A DNA stretch of 64,000 nucleotides from Streptomyces sp. 1222.5 (lineage in GTDB: Bacteria; Actinomycetota; Actinomycetes; Streptomycetales; Streptomycetaceae), in contig NZ_FNSZ01000001.1 in assembly GCF_900105245.1 (NCBI RefSeq), positions 3,968,001 through 4,032,000 of the forward strand. Direction: 5' to 3'. Under the pieces are notes generated by a model, which saw only the letters and a program-made list of their open reading frames with translations, made no database searches and had not been told where the DNA came from. Position numbers and translations under genes: made by a program. Below are positions 58,101 through 64,000 of the stretch, in pieces. Positions within the stretch are counted from its first letter, which is position 1, and the number at the start of each line of letters is the position of its first letter.

Positions 58101-59865
58101 GCGTCTCCACGAGGTCGCCGGCGTCGTCGTACGCGAAGCAGCGCAGTCTCACCGGGCCGTCGTCGGTGAGCAGATGCAGCGCCGTGACGCGGCGGTGGGC
58201 GGGGTCGGCGTCGATCCGGACCCGGTAGCCGCCGGTATGAGTGACGGCGGTGGGTATGTCGTCGTCGGCGCGCTCGATGGTGAGGGCGTTGTGGTTGCGG
58301 TCCTCGACGCCGGTGAGCCACCACACGCCGTCTCCTGCCGGAGACGGTTCGAAGAAGCGCCTGAGTCCGGTGAGCGGGTCCTGCACGGTCAGGACATATG
58401 CCGTGCCGTCCGTCACATACGTGAGGGGCAGGCGCTCGCCCTCGACCGGCTGCACCCGGTCGCCGACGAGGTCGGGGAGTCGGGGGTAGACGAGGATCGA
58501 GCCGTCCTCGCGGTACCACCACACACCGCCCGACGCGCTGCTCTTGTCTTCAAGCCGTTCGTCCAGCGTGGAGCACCAGGACGGGCCGAAGAAGCGTCCG
58601 CCGTCGTATCGGGTCACATGGGTGCGGCGGAGGGTCAAGGGCAGGACACCGGCCAGGTCGACGTCGGTCTGGACCATGACCATCTGCCCGGTCGCCATGT
58701 CGATCGGGTCCCCGCACAGCTGCCTGTTCTGCATCGCACGGCCCTGCTTGGATAGTTCCGCCGGGTCGTGTCCCGAGCCGCCGTCCACCCCGGGCCGCCC
58801 GTGTCCGCCTCCGCCCTTGCCTCTTCCCTTGCCCAGGCTGAGCCCGTCCAGCTTGCTGCGGATGTCGAGGTCGTTCTGCTTGTGGGTTCTCGATGCCGCC
58901 TTCACGCGGTCCGGGACCGTATCGGTGACGTGTCGGGTGATCTTCTTGAGGGCCTTCTCGGAACCGTGCAGCGCGCCTTCAAGGACCGAGTCGAAGGCAT
59001 TGGTGAAGGGGTCTTTGCCCTTGGTTCGGCCGAAGGCCCCCTTGGCGCGGCCGAGCGGAGAGGAACTGGCCAGATGCAGTTCGCTGCCGTGCGACGAGAC
59101 CTTGCCGGCGCCGCTCTCGAACTCGTCATGGTCGATGAACAGGTCCGCTCCGGCACCGCCGCCTGCGGAGGCGAGGACGAAGCCGCTGCCCGCCCCGCCC
59201 GCGGAGGCCAATTGCATGCCGTTGTGGCCGTGACCGTGTCCGGCGGGGCCGCCTTCGCCGCCTCCCGCACCGGCCGGGTCGGGCGGCAGGGAGAAAGCAT
59301 CGTTCGCCAGGTCCAGGACCACGTCCTCGACCATCGCTTCCAGTTTGGCGTTGACCGGCGCGGTGACCCGGGCGATCAACTCGTCCACGATCCGGTCGAC
59401 CGCCTCGTCGATGATCCGCTTGACGAGCTTCCGCATCGCCGCGGTCTCCGCGGCCCCGAGGACGGCCGACAGGCCACCGGTGACGAACGACAGACCGATG
59501 GACAAGCCCACCGAACCGGCCATGATGGCCAGTTCGGCCTCCGCCTTGGTCTTCATTCCGAAGATCACGTCGGCCACGACGTCGCACGCGTCCGCGAACA
59601 GCCGGGCCAGTTCCGGGATCTTGTCCAGGTGCCCTGTTTTGACGTGGGACCAGTGCTTCTCCATCGAGTCGACGGCCCACCCCTGCGACGAGCTGAGGAT
59701 GCGCTCCACCGCCTTGTGGGCGTCGGCGCCGTGGCCCTCGAACTTGTCGGCGAAGTCCCGCATGGCGTCGGCCATCTCGCGGTAGTCGTCCTCGTCGACG
59801 TTCGGGAAGTTGATGCCGATGAAATCCAGAATCTCGTCGAGCCATCCGGGCAGGACGTAGCCCAT
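55144..59865 (-). CDS. YD-repeat (RHS) polymorphic toxin with a C-terminal deaminase-like domain
   Basis: The protein has 1573 aa. Residues 1-200 are helical and WXG100-like, with a hydrophobic AGSVGLSIGLSFVTGGLSAV segment, suggesting type VII secretion. Residues about 390-1400 are YD/RHS repeats (YDAVGRRTSRTTPGGTVTTQTYD and similar), ending in the conserved core YITPDPLGLDPAPNPVGYVDNP. The last 155 residues are the variable toxin domain: GGHAEQNILAYM carries the zinc His-Ala-Glu motif and SVCTKFC the C-x-x-C, as in bacterial nucleic-acid or nucleotide deaminases. ATG 59865 is preceded by a G-rich run. Target and activity are inferred. Confidence 0.88.
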   Translation of the reverse strand: MGYVLPGWLDEILDFIGINFPNVDEDDYREMADAMRDFADKFEGHGADAHKAVERILSSSQGWAVDSMEKHWSHVKTGHLDKIPELARLFADACDVVADVIFGMKTKAEAELAIMAGSVGLSIGLSFVTGGLSAVLGAAETAAMRKLVKRIIDEAVDRIVDELIARVTAPVNAKLEAMVEDVVLDLANDAFSLPPDPAGAGGGEGGPAGHGHGHNGMQLASAGGAGSGFVLASAGGGAGADLFIDHDEFESGAGKVSSHGSELHLASSSPLGRAKGAFGRTKGKDPFTNAFDSVLEGALHGSEKALKKITRHVTDTVPDRVKAASRTHKQNDLDIRSKLDGLSLGKGRGKGGGGHGRPGVDGGSGHDPAELSKQGRAMQNRQLCGDPIDMATGQMVMVQTDVDLAGVLPLTLRRTHVTRYDGGRFFGPSWCSTLDERLEDKSSASGGVWWYREDGSILVYPRLPDLVGDRVQPVEGERLPLTYVTDGTAYVLTVQDPLTGLRRFFEPSPAGDGVWWLTGVEDRNHNALTIERADDDIPTAVTHTGGYRVRIDADPAHRRVTALHLLTDDGPVRLRCFAYDDAGDLVETRDGMDAQLHLTYDAEHRITGWRDAQDTVFSYTYDDRGRVVATQGSDGILDSRIDYGDPDADGATTVTYTDSLGHPTVYRANWRGQVVAVTDPLGNTVTQRWDRYDRLVSRTDAAGGTTVWTWDEHGNLVAVQEADGTVTTAEYDEHGMPVVMTGPDGAVWRCAYDQAGNHTELMAPDGTVTRYTHDERGAVTAITDALGATETFRPDAAGLPMSRTDALGRTWTFTRDGFRRPTSITDPLGAVTSLEWDAEGRLVRRTEPDGTRRSWSYDGEGNRLTETDANGGTTHYRYTHFGLLAARTQPGGARYVFAYDTELRLTEVRNSAGQSWTYAYDAAGQVVRETDFDGRSLTYTHDLGGRSIARVNPLGQTVTQHYDALGRLAEKDVDGTVTSFSYDPMGRLLRATSPHSAMELEWDGQGRLTAETVDGRTHRYAYDAVGRRTSRTTPGGTVTTQTYDAAGNRTRMELAGRPLRFTYDVVGQELTRTFGPPDRAVTLATSWDTLGRVSEQHLGVGGHTVRARAYTYRPDHHILAVTDRPSGETKRFTLDPDGRPTGVDAGNWSERYLYDAEGNQTDAAWPDRAPHADARGPRSYEGTRLNAAGSLHYTYDAAGRVVERRRKRLSRKPEVWRYTWDAEDRLTSCTTPDGVLWTYGYDAFARRTAKRRHAPDGTIVEETVFSWDGGRLSEQTDSTTRTTLTWEYDGFRPLAQTESRQAGDELSDIDSRFFAIVTDVIGTPTELVGEDGDIAWRSRAGQWGATAWNRDATAYTPLRFPGQYADQETGLHYNHFRHYDPEPGRYITPDPLGLDPAPNPVGYVDNPATMSDPMGLAPCMQAMEDMAVQINNLKPTAIQREKQTVAIIHAQTPKGPVTFVAGTSKSKLDAQQIALAKSLGLVPIPNDAYMKVPPKVKGGHAEQNILAYMSRLNAGKEKPDWLPTHGAASNSVCTKFCSPLIRGSNGAMYGLVHSGTQGTQQKQFYWPARHTPG

Positions 59866-60028
59866 CCCCCGTCAACCACCTTCCCGTGCCGGCCGAGCAC
59901 ACATCACACGTGCGAACGGATCCTAGTCATTTCATATGACGCTCAATCAGGCCGACGCAGTTGCAACCAGGTTGTGGCCCGCTCGAAAATCGGAGGTCCC
60001 CTGGGTCGTCGCGCAGTACGGTCGCCCG

Positions 60029-60772
60029 GTGACAGAAGACGACGGTTACTTCGGGGAAGTGGTCGCGGCGGGGTACGACGAGTCGTCCGCGCAGATGTTC
60101 GCGGCGGACGTCGTGGACCCGGTCGTCGGGTTTCTCGCGGAGCTCGCCGGTGGCGGTGGGCGGGCGCTGGAGTTCGGGGTCGGGACGGGGCGGATCGCGC
60201 TGCCGTTGGCGCGGCGCGGTGTCGAGGTGCACGGGATCGAGCTGTCCCGGGCGATGGTGCGGCGGCTGCGGGACAAGCCGGGCAGTGACGCGATCGGGGT
60301 GACGGTCGGGGATTTCGCGACCGCGAAGGCGGACGGCCACTTCTCCGTCGCCTACCTCGTCTACAACACGATCATGAACCTGACCTCCCAGGACGCCCAG
60401 GTGGACTGCTTCCGCAACGCGGCGGAGCATCTGGCGCCCGGCGGCTGCTTCGTCGTCGAGGTCGTGGTGCCCGATCTGCGGCGGCTGCCGCCCGGGCAGG
60501 ACGCGGTGCCGTTCCGGGTGGACGGCGGGCGGCTCGGCTTCGACCTGTACGACGTGGCGACGCAGTCGATGAGCTCGCACCACGTGGAGGTCGTGGACGG
60601 GCGCGGGCGCTACCTGGAGATCCCGTTCCGGTACGCGTGGCCCGCCGAGCTGGACCTGATGGCCCGGATCGCTGGACTCCGGCTGCGCGAGCGGTGGGAC
60701 GGCTGGACCCGGGAGCCCTTCACCAGTGACAGCAGGCAGCACGTGTCGGTATGGGAGAAGCCCGCCGACTGA
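60029..60772 (+). CDS. Class I SAM-dependent methyltransferase
   Basis: A 247-aa protein with the SAM motif I ALEFGVGTGRIALPLARRGVEVHGIELS, motif II/III region IGVTVGDFATAKADGHFSVAYLVYNTIMNL and the post-motif strand ECFVVEVVV-like region (GGCFVVEVVVPDLRRLP). The substrate is unknown. The GTG at 60029 begins VTEDDGYFGEVVAAGYDE, the usual family N-terminus; an ATG at 59936 in the same frame would add 31 residues. No ribosome-binding site is clear for either. It lies alone after the toxin gene (opposite strand). Confidence 0.85.
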   Translation: MTEDDGYFGEVVAAGYDESSAQMFAADVVDPVVGFLAELAGGGGRALEFGVGTGRIALPLARRGVEVHGIELSRAMVRRLRDKPGSDAIGVTVGDFATAKADGHFSVAYLVYNTIMNLTSQDAQVDCFRNAAEHLAPGGCFVVEVVVPDLRRLPPGQDAVPFRVDGGRLGFDLYDVATQSMSSHHVEVVDGRGRYLEIPFRYAWPAELDLMARIAGLRLRERWDGWTREPFTSDSRQHVSVWEKPAD

Positions 60773-61094
60773 GTCCCTCGGGAGCAGCCGCCGTCAGGCC
60801 GCCGGGAACGGCACCGACGAGCCCATCGGCCCCCCGTCCCGGCCGAGCCCGCCGCAGCGGAACCGTGTAACGCCGCCGAACCCGTCGGCCGGCCCCCACA
60901 GTCCGGCTCTCCGCAGCGGCCGGCACCGAGCTCCCGCGGCCTGACCGGCCGAACCGCCGGCCGAATCCACGCCGCAGCGGACCGCGTCACGCTTCAGGGA
61001 GCCGTCTCGGCCGGCCCCTCCGCGGCGGCGGGCGCCCAGCCCCGGCAGCCCGCAGGGCCGACCCGACGGCCGGTTCCCGTCACGGCGGACCGTG
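60773..61094. other. Intergenic region holding decayed tandem repeats
   Basis: No gene is supported in these 322 bases. Segments near 60851, 60971 and 61083 are imperfect copies of one another; the last copy includes the 3' end of the EamA gene, so the region looks like degenerated duplications of that gene's tail. Confidence 0.55.
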
Positions 61095-61110
61095 TCACGC
61101 CTCCGGAACC
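60851..61110. repeat. Three degenerate tandem copies (period about 108-120 bp)
   Basis: GCCGCAGCGG at 60851 and 60971 is exactly repeated at 120 bases and is followed by similar AACCGTGTAACGCCG / ACCGCGTCACGCTTC. A third copy, GGCGGACCGTGTCACGCC, begins near 61083. The copies share GTCGGCCGGCCCC-like blocks. Divergence indicates old duplication. Confidence 0.5.
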
Positions 61111-62036
61111 TTCGGCAGTGGCTTGCCGCGGCCCACCTGGGTTCGTACCGCGCCGATGCTCGCCGCGATGACCAGGGCGATCGCCGCGGCCTCCATGGCG
61201 GACAGGGCCTGGTCGAGGATCAGGAAGCCCGCCGTCGCCGCGAGGGCCGGCTCCAGGCTCATGAGGATCGCGAACGTGGAGGCGGGCAGGCGGCGCAGGG
61301 CGAGGAGTTCGAGGGTGTAGGGCAGGACCGAGGAGAGCAGGGCGACCGCCGAGCCCAGGGCGACGGTGGTCGGGTTCAGCAGGCGGCCGCCCGACTCGGC
61401 GATGCCGAGGGGCAGGAAGAGCAGGGCCGCGACCGCCATGGCGAGGGCGAGGCCGTCCGCCTGCGGGAAGCGGCGACCCGTGCGCGCGCTGAAGACGATG
61501 TACGCCGCCCACATGGCGCCGGCCCCGAGGGCGAGGGCGACACCGACGGGATCGAGCCCGCCGAAGCCTCCGCCGCCCAGCAGGAAGACGCCCGCGAGCG
61601 CGAGGCCGGCCCAGACCGCGTTCACCGCCCGGCGGGAGGCCAGCACGGAGAGGGCCAGCGGGCCGAGGACTTCCAGGGTGACCGCCGGGCCGAGCGGGAT
61701 ACGGGCGACCGCCGAGTAGAAGAGGCCGTTCATCGCGCCCATGGCGATGCCGAACACGATCACCGTGCCCCAGTCGGTGCGGGAGTGCCCGCGCAGCCGG
61801 GGCCGGCACACGACGAGCAGGACCACGGCCGCGACGAGCAGCCGCAGGGTCACGACCCCGAGGGCACCGGCGCGGGGCATCAGCGTCACCGCGAGGGCGC
61901 CGCCGAACTGCACCGAGACACCGCCCGCGAGCACGAGTCCGACCGGTCCGAGGGAGCCGAGGCGGCCCGGGGCGCCACCGCCCGGGGATGCGGGTGCGTG
62001 GTGCGTCGGGGGCGCGGTGGCGCTGCGGGTGCTCAC
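61095..62036 (-). CDS. EamA family (DMT superfamily) transporter
   Basis: A protein of about 313 aa with ten predicted hydrophobic helices, arranged as two EamA halves (VGLVLAGGVSVQFGGALAV ... and LALGAGAMWAAYIVFSA ...). LGPLALSVLASRRAVNAVWAGLALAG and LEPALAATAGFLILDQAL are typical RhtA/YdcZ-type segments, so it is probably an exporter of amino acids or similar metabolites. GTG 62036 starts MSTRSATAPP; an upstream GTG at 62075 is also in frame. Its stop region lies in the third copy of the decayed repeat. Confidence 0.88.
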   Translation of the reverse strand: MSTRSATAPPTHHAPASPGGGAPGRLGSLGPVGLVLAGGVSVQFGGALAVTLMPRAGALGVVTLRLLVAAVVLLVVCRPRLRGHSRTDWGTVIVFGIAMGAMNGLFYSAVARIPLGPAVTLEVLGPLALSVLASRRAVNAVWAGLALAGVFLLGGGGFGGLDPVGVALALGAGAMWAAYIVFSARTGRRFPQADGLALAMAVAALLFLPLGIAESGGRLLNPTTVALGSAVALLSSVLPYTLELLALRRLPASTFAILMSLEPALAATAGFLILDQALSAMEAAAIALVIAASIGAVRTQVGRGKPLPKVPEA

Positions 62037-62187
62037 GTGGCGGTCCTGGCTGACTCGGAAGCGGATCTTGTTCACCTTGATGTACTGCCGAGTCCAGGGT
62101 AGTAGACCCCTGTCAGGAGTGTGAAGCGCTTATGTGGCTGTCCTGGATATTGAGACGGCCGCCTCGGATGCCGAACCGGACCGGTTC

Positions 62188-63309
62188 TCAGCGGCGGGCC
62201 ATGTAGACGTCGAGCGCCTTGTGCAGCAGGCGGTTCAGCGGGAGGTCCCACTCCCCCACGTACTCCACCGCCTCGCCGCCCGCGCCCACCTTGAAGCGGA
62301 GCAGACCGAGCAGGTGGTTCGACTCCTCCAGGGTGTCGGTGATGCCCCGGAAGTCGTAGACGTGGGCACCCAGCTCATGGGCGTCGCACATCATGCGCCA
62401 CTGCATCGCGTTGTTGGGCTGCACCTCGCGCCTGCGGCTGGTGGAGGCGCCGTAGGAGTACCAGACGTGCCCGCCCACGACCAGCATCGTGGCCGCGGCC
62501 AGGACGTCACCCTCGTGGTGGGCGAGGTACAGCCGCATCCGGTCGGGATGTTCGGCGGTGAGCGCGGTCCACATCCGCTGGAAGTACGGCAGCGGGCGAG
62601 GGATGAACCGGTCCCGTTCGGCGGTCTCGGTGTAGAGGTCGTAGAAGACCGGCAGGTCGTCGAGGCCCCCGCGGACGACCTTCACGCCCGCCTTCTCGGC
62701 CTTGCGGACGTTGCGCCGCCACTGCTGGTTGAGCCCCCGCTGGACGTCCTCGAGCGACCGCCCGGCGAACGGCACCTGGCACACGTACCGGGGCTGCCCG
62801 GCGGCGAAGCCCTCCTCCCCGCCCGCCTCGCTCTGCCGCCAGCCCATCCGGCGCAGCCGGGCGGCCAGGTCGACGGCGTCCTGTTCGTACGACGTGGGCG
62901 GCACGTCCGCCAGCCGGTGCGCGTCCGGGTCCGCGATCGCGGCCTTGACCGCTTCCGGGCTCCAGCGCCGCGCCACCACGGGCGGCCCCATCTTCACCGA
63001 GAAGGCGCCCCTGCTCTTGAGGTACGCCACCATCGGCTCCAGCCGGCGCTCCAGACTGGGCGCGGCCCAGTCGATGACCGGCCCCTCGGGCAGATAGGCC
63101 AGGTAGCGCCTCACCTTGGGCAGGGGGCGCAGCAGCACCAGCCCCACCCCGGAGAGCCTGCCGTCCGGCTCGAACCAGCCCAGGCTCTCCGCCTGCCAGT
63201 CGGCCTTCACATCGCCCCACGACGGCACCTGCATGTGACTGGCCGAGGGACGCGCGTCCACGAAGGCGAGATGCTCGGCACGGCTGATCGGCCGGACGGT
63301 GAGACTCAT
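62188..63309 (-). CDS. FemX/FemABX-like peptidyltransferase (peptidoglycan interpeptide bridge)
   Basis: This 373-aa protein has two GNAT-like halves and the FemABX signature order: HMQVPSWGDVKADWQAE near the start, NQQWRRNVRKAEKAGVKVV (tRNA/peptide-binding region) near 200, and YSYGASTSRRREVQPNNAMQWRMMCDAHELGAHVYDFRGI near 285. Such enzymes add an amino acid from aminoacyl-tRNA to the peptidoglycan stem Lys/LL-DAP (Gly in streptomycetes). ATG 63309 has AAGGAG upstream. The substrate residue is not fixed by sequence. Confidence 0.88.
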   Translation of the reverse strand: MSLTVRPISRAEHLAFVDARPSASHMQVPSWGDVKADWQAESLGWFEPDGRLSGVGLVLLRPLPKVRRYLAYLPEGPVIDWAAPSLERRLEPMVAYLKSRGAFSVKMGPPVVARRWSPEAVKAAIADPDAHRLADVPPTSYEQDAVDLAARLRRMGWRQSEAGGEEGFAAGQPRYVCQVPFAGRSLEDVQRGLNQQWRRNVRKAEKAGVKVVRGGLDDLPVFYDLYTETAERDRFIPRPLPYFQRMWTALTAEHPDRMRLYLAHHEGDVLAAATMLVVGGHVWYSYGASTSRRREVQPNNAMQWRMMCDAHELGAHVYDFRGITDTLEESNHLLGLLRFKVGAGGEAVEYVGEWDLPLNRLLHKALDVYMARR

Positions 63310-63363
63310 GCGCGGGGCTCCTTGGAATTCAGGGATCACCGGGAAGATCGCGGTCGTCCCAGC

Positions 63364-64000
63364 CTACGAATCGGCCCTGCCGTCCCTCGGCCCCCAGGCC
63401 GCCAGCACCTCCGTGTCGGTCGCGCGCGCGTGCAGGAAGTAGCCGGCCCACTCGGCGATGTCCGGGTAGGCGCACTCCCGGACCAGCCGGGCCACGGCCG
63501 CCGGTATGTCGTACGGCGTGACGCGCAGGTCGGTGCCGGGCCCGAGGAGGCACCAGTGGGCGCCCGGCCGGCCGTACGGCAACGCTGCCGGGGTTGACCA
63601 CCAGCCGGCCGTGGGCGAGGCGGACGTAGGGCATGTGGGTGTGGCCGCAGACCACCGTGCCGATGTCCGCGTCCAGGCCGGTGAGGACCTCGGCCCAGCG
63701 TGCGGGGCGGGAGTCGACGAGCACGACCTCCTCGTCGTCGCGGGGAGTGGCGTGGCAGAACAGGACGGTGCCCAGACCGCGGACGCGCAGGGTGAGCGTG
63801 CGGGGCAGGGCGGCGAGGAAGTCCACCTGCTCCCCGGTGAGTTCCCGTGCCGCGAAGGGGCCGATGGGGTCGGGGATCTCCGTCCGCTCGCCCCGCCGGT
63901 ACTCCACCAGCTCCCGGTCCGCGTTCCCGCCGACCCACAGCACCCGCTCGCCCTGCGCCCGCAGCAGGTCCAGCACGGCGCCCGGCTGCGGGCCCGCCGT
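63364..64000 (-). pseudogene. Metallophosphoesterase gene, frameshifted and cut by the right edge
   Basis: From the right edge the minus strand encodes a calcineurin-like phosphoesterase: VLWVGGNADRELVEYRRGE (Gly-Asn-x-Asp), LFCHATPRDDEE and VVCGHTHMPYVRLAHGRLVVNPGSV. At about 63583 the frame changes; the true C-terminus (MPYGRPGAHWCLLGPGTDL through RDGRADS, stop at 63364) continues in another frame. The junction reads AGCGTTGCCGTAC, as if five bases (CGGCA) were lost from a GSVGMPY segment. This could be a real frameshift or a sequence error. The start codon lies beyond 64000. Confidence 0.7.

Noticed and set aside
58660..58685. GGTCTGGACC sequence resembling a DasR site in the toxin gene
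   Set aside because: It lies deep in coding sequence and lacks the outer arms; judged a chance match.
1..64000. tRNA, rRNA, CRISPR arrays, insertion sequences and prophage genes
   Set aside because: No cloverleaf, direct-repeat/spacer array, transposase or phage structural motif was recognised by reading; a tRNAscan, CRISPR and IS search would be needed to exclude short or divergent cases.

Overview
The window is chromosomal DNA from a filamentous actinomycete, almost certainly a Streptomyces. GC content is very high, third codon positions are strongly G/C-biased, GTG starts and 4-base start/stop overlaps are common, and several genes are typical of that genus: a DmdR1-type iron regulator, an NsdA-like TPR regulator, HTH/DUF397 genes, a small sulfur-type leader peptide and a WXG/YD-repeat toxin. 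From memory the gene order from about 17 kb to 51 kb resembles the S. coelicolor core around SCO4380-SCO4441. That was not checked.

Region 1 (1-17.5 kb) is a catabolic cluster built on CoA thioesters. It has an FAD monooxygenase (cut by the left edge), an ADP-forming-type acyl-CoA synthetase, an enoyl-CoA hydratase, a flavin reductase, an MFS transporter, a GlxA-type AraC regulator, a zinc alcohol dehydrogenase, three acyl-CoA dehydrogenases (two forming a likely alpha/beta pair), a short-chain dehydrogenase, a cyclase-family hydrolase, an amidohydrolase and an AMP-forming acyl-CoA ligase. Five copies of a CTGACG-N3-CGTCAG-like inverted repeat sit at four of its promoter regions and suggest one TetR-type regulon. 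The substrate is unknown. An anti-sigma-type ATPase gene lies inside the cluster.

Region 2 (17.4-37.6 kb) is regulatory and housekeeping: an EF-hand protein, a STAS anti-anti-sigma factor, an ECF sigma factor with a zinc-finger/MDMPI partner, a seven-repeat propeller-like protein, a VOC protein, PurU, an orphan solute-binding lipoprotein, a repeat-rich membrane protein, an NsdA-like regulator opposite a degenerate prim-pol gene, a two-gene ABC exporter, an alpha/beta hydrolase without its serine nucleophile, DmdR1, a SIS-domain isomerase under a DasR-like site, a PAS/GAF protein and a GNAT acetyltransferase.

Region 3 (37.6-41.3 kb) holds a strong candidate for a structured RNA that carries a 12-codon ORF with an exceptionally long Shine-Dalgarno match. 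It is followed by pdxH, a citrate synthase-family gene, and an isopenicillin-N-synthase-like dioxygenase preceded by a leaderless 26-aa leader peptide and a possible attenuator.

Region 4 (41.2-51.4 kb) is one compact eight-gene minus-strand operon: MDMPI-like protein, AtuA-like protein, acyl-CoA carboxylase beta and alpha, acyl-CoA dehydrogenase, 4-coumarate:CoA ligase-like enzyme, enoyl-CoA hydratase and TetR regulator, with a palindrome at its head. The layout parallels acyclic terpenoid (Atu) or branched acyl-CoA (Liu) degradation.

Region 5 (51.4-64 kb) contains malic enzyme, a decayed HTH gene beside its intact DUF397 partner, a YD-repeat polymorphic toxin ending in a deaminase-like domain with a candidate immunity gene, a methyltransferase, an EamA transporter, a FemX-like ligase, and a metallophosphoesterase that appears frameshifted and is cut by the right edge. 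No tRNA, rRNA, CRISPR array, insertion sequence or prophage was recognised.
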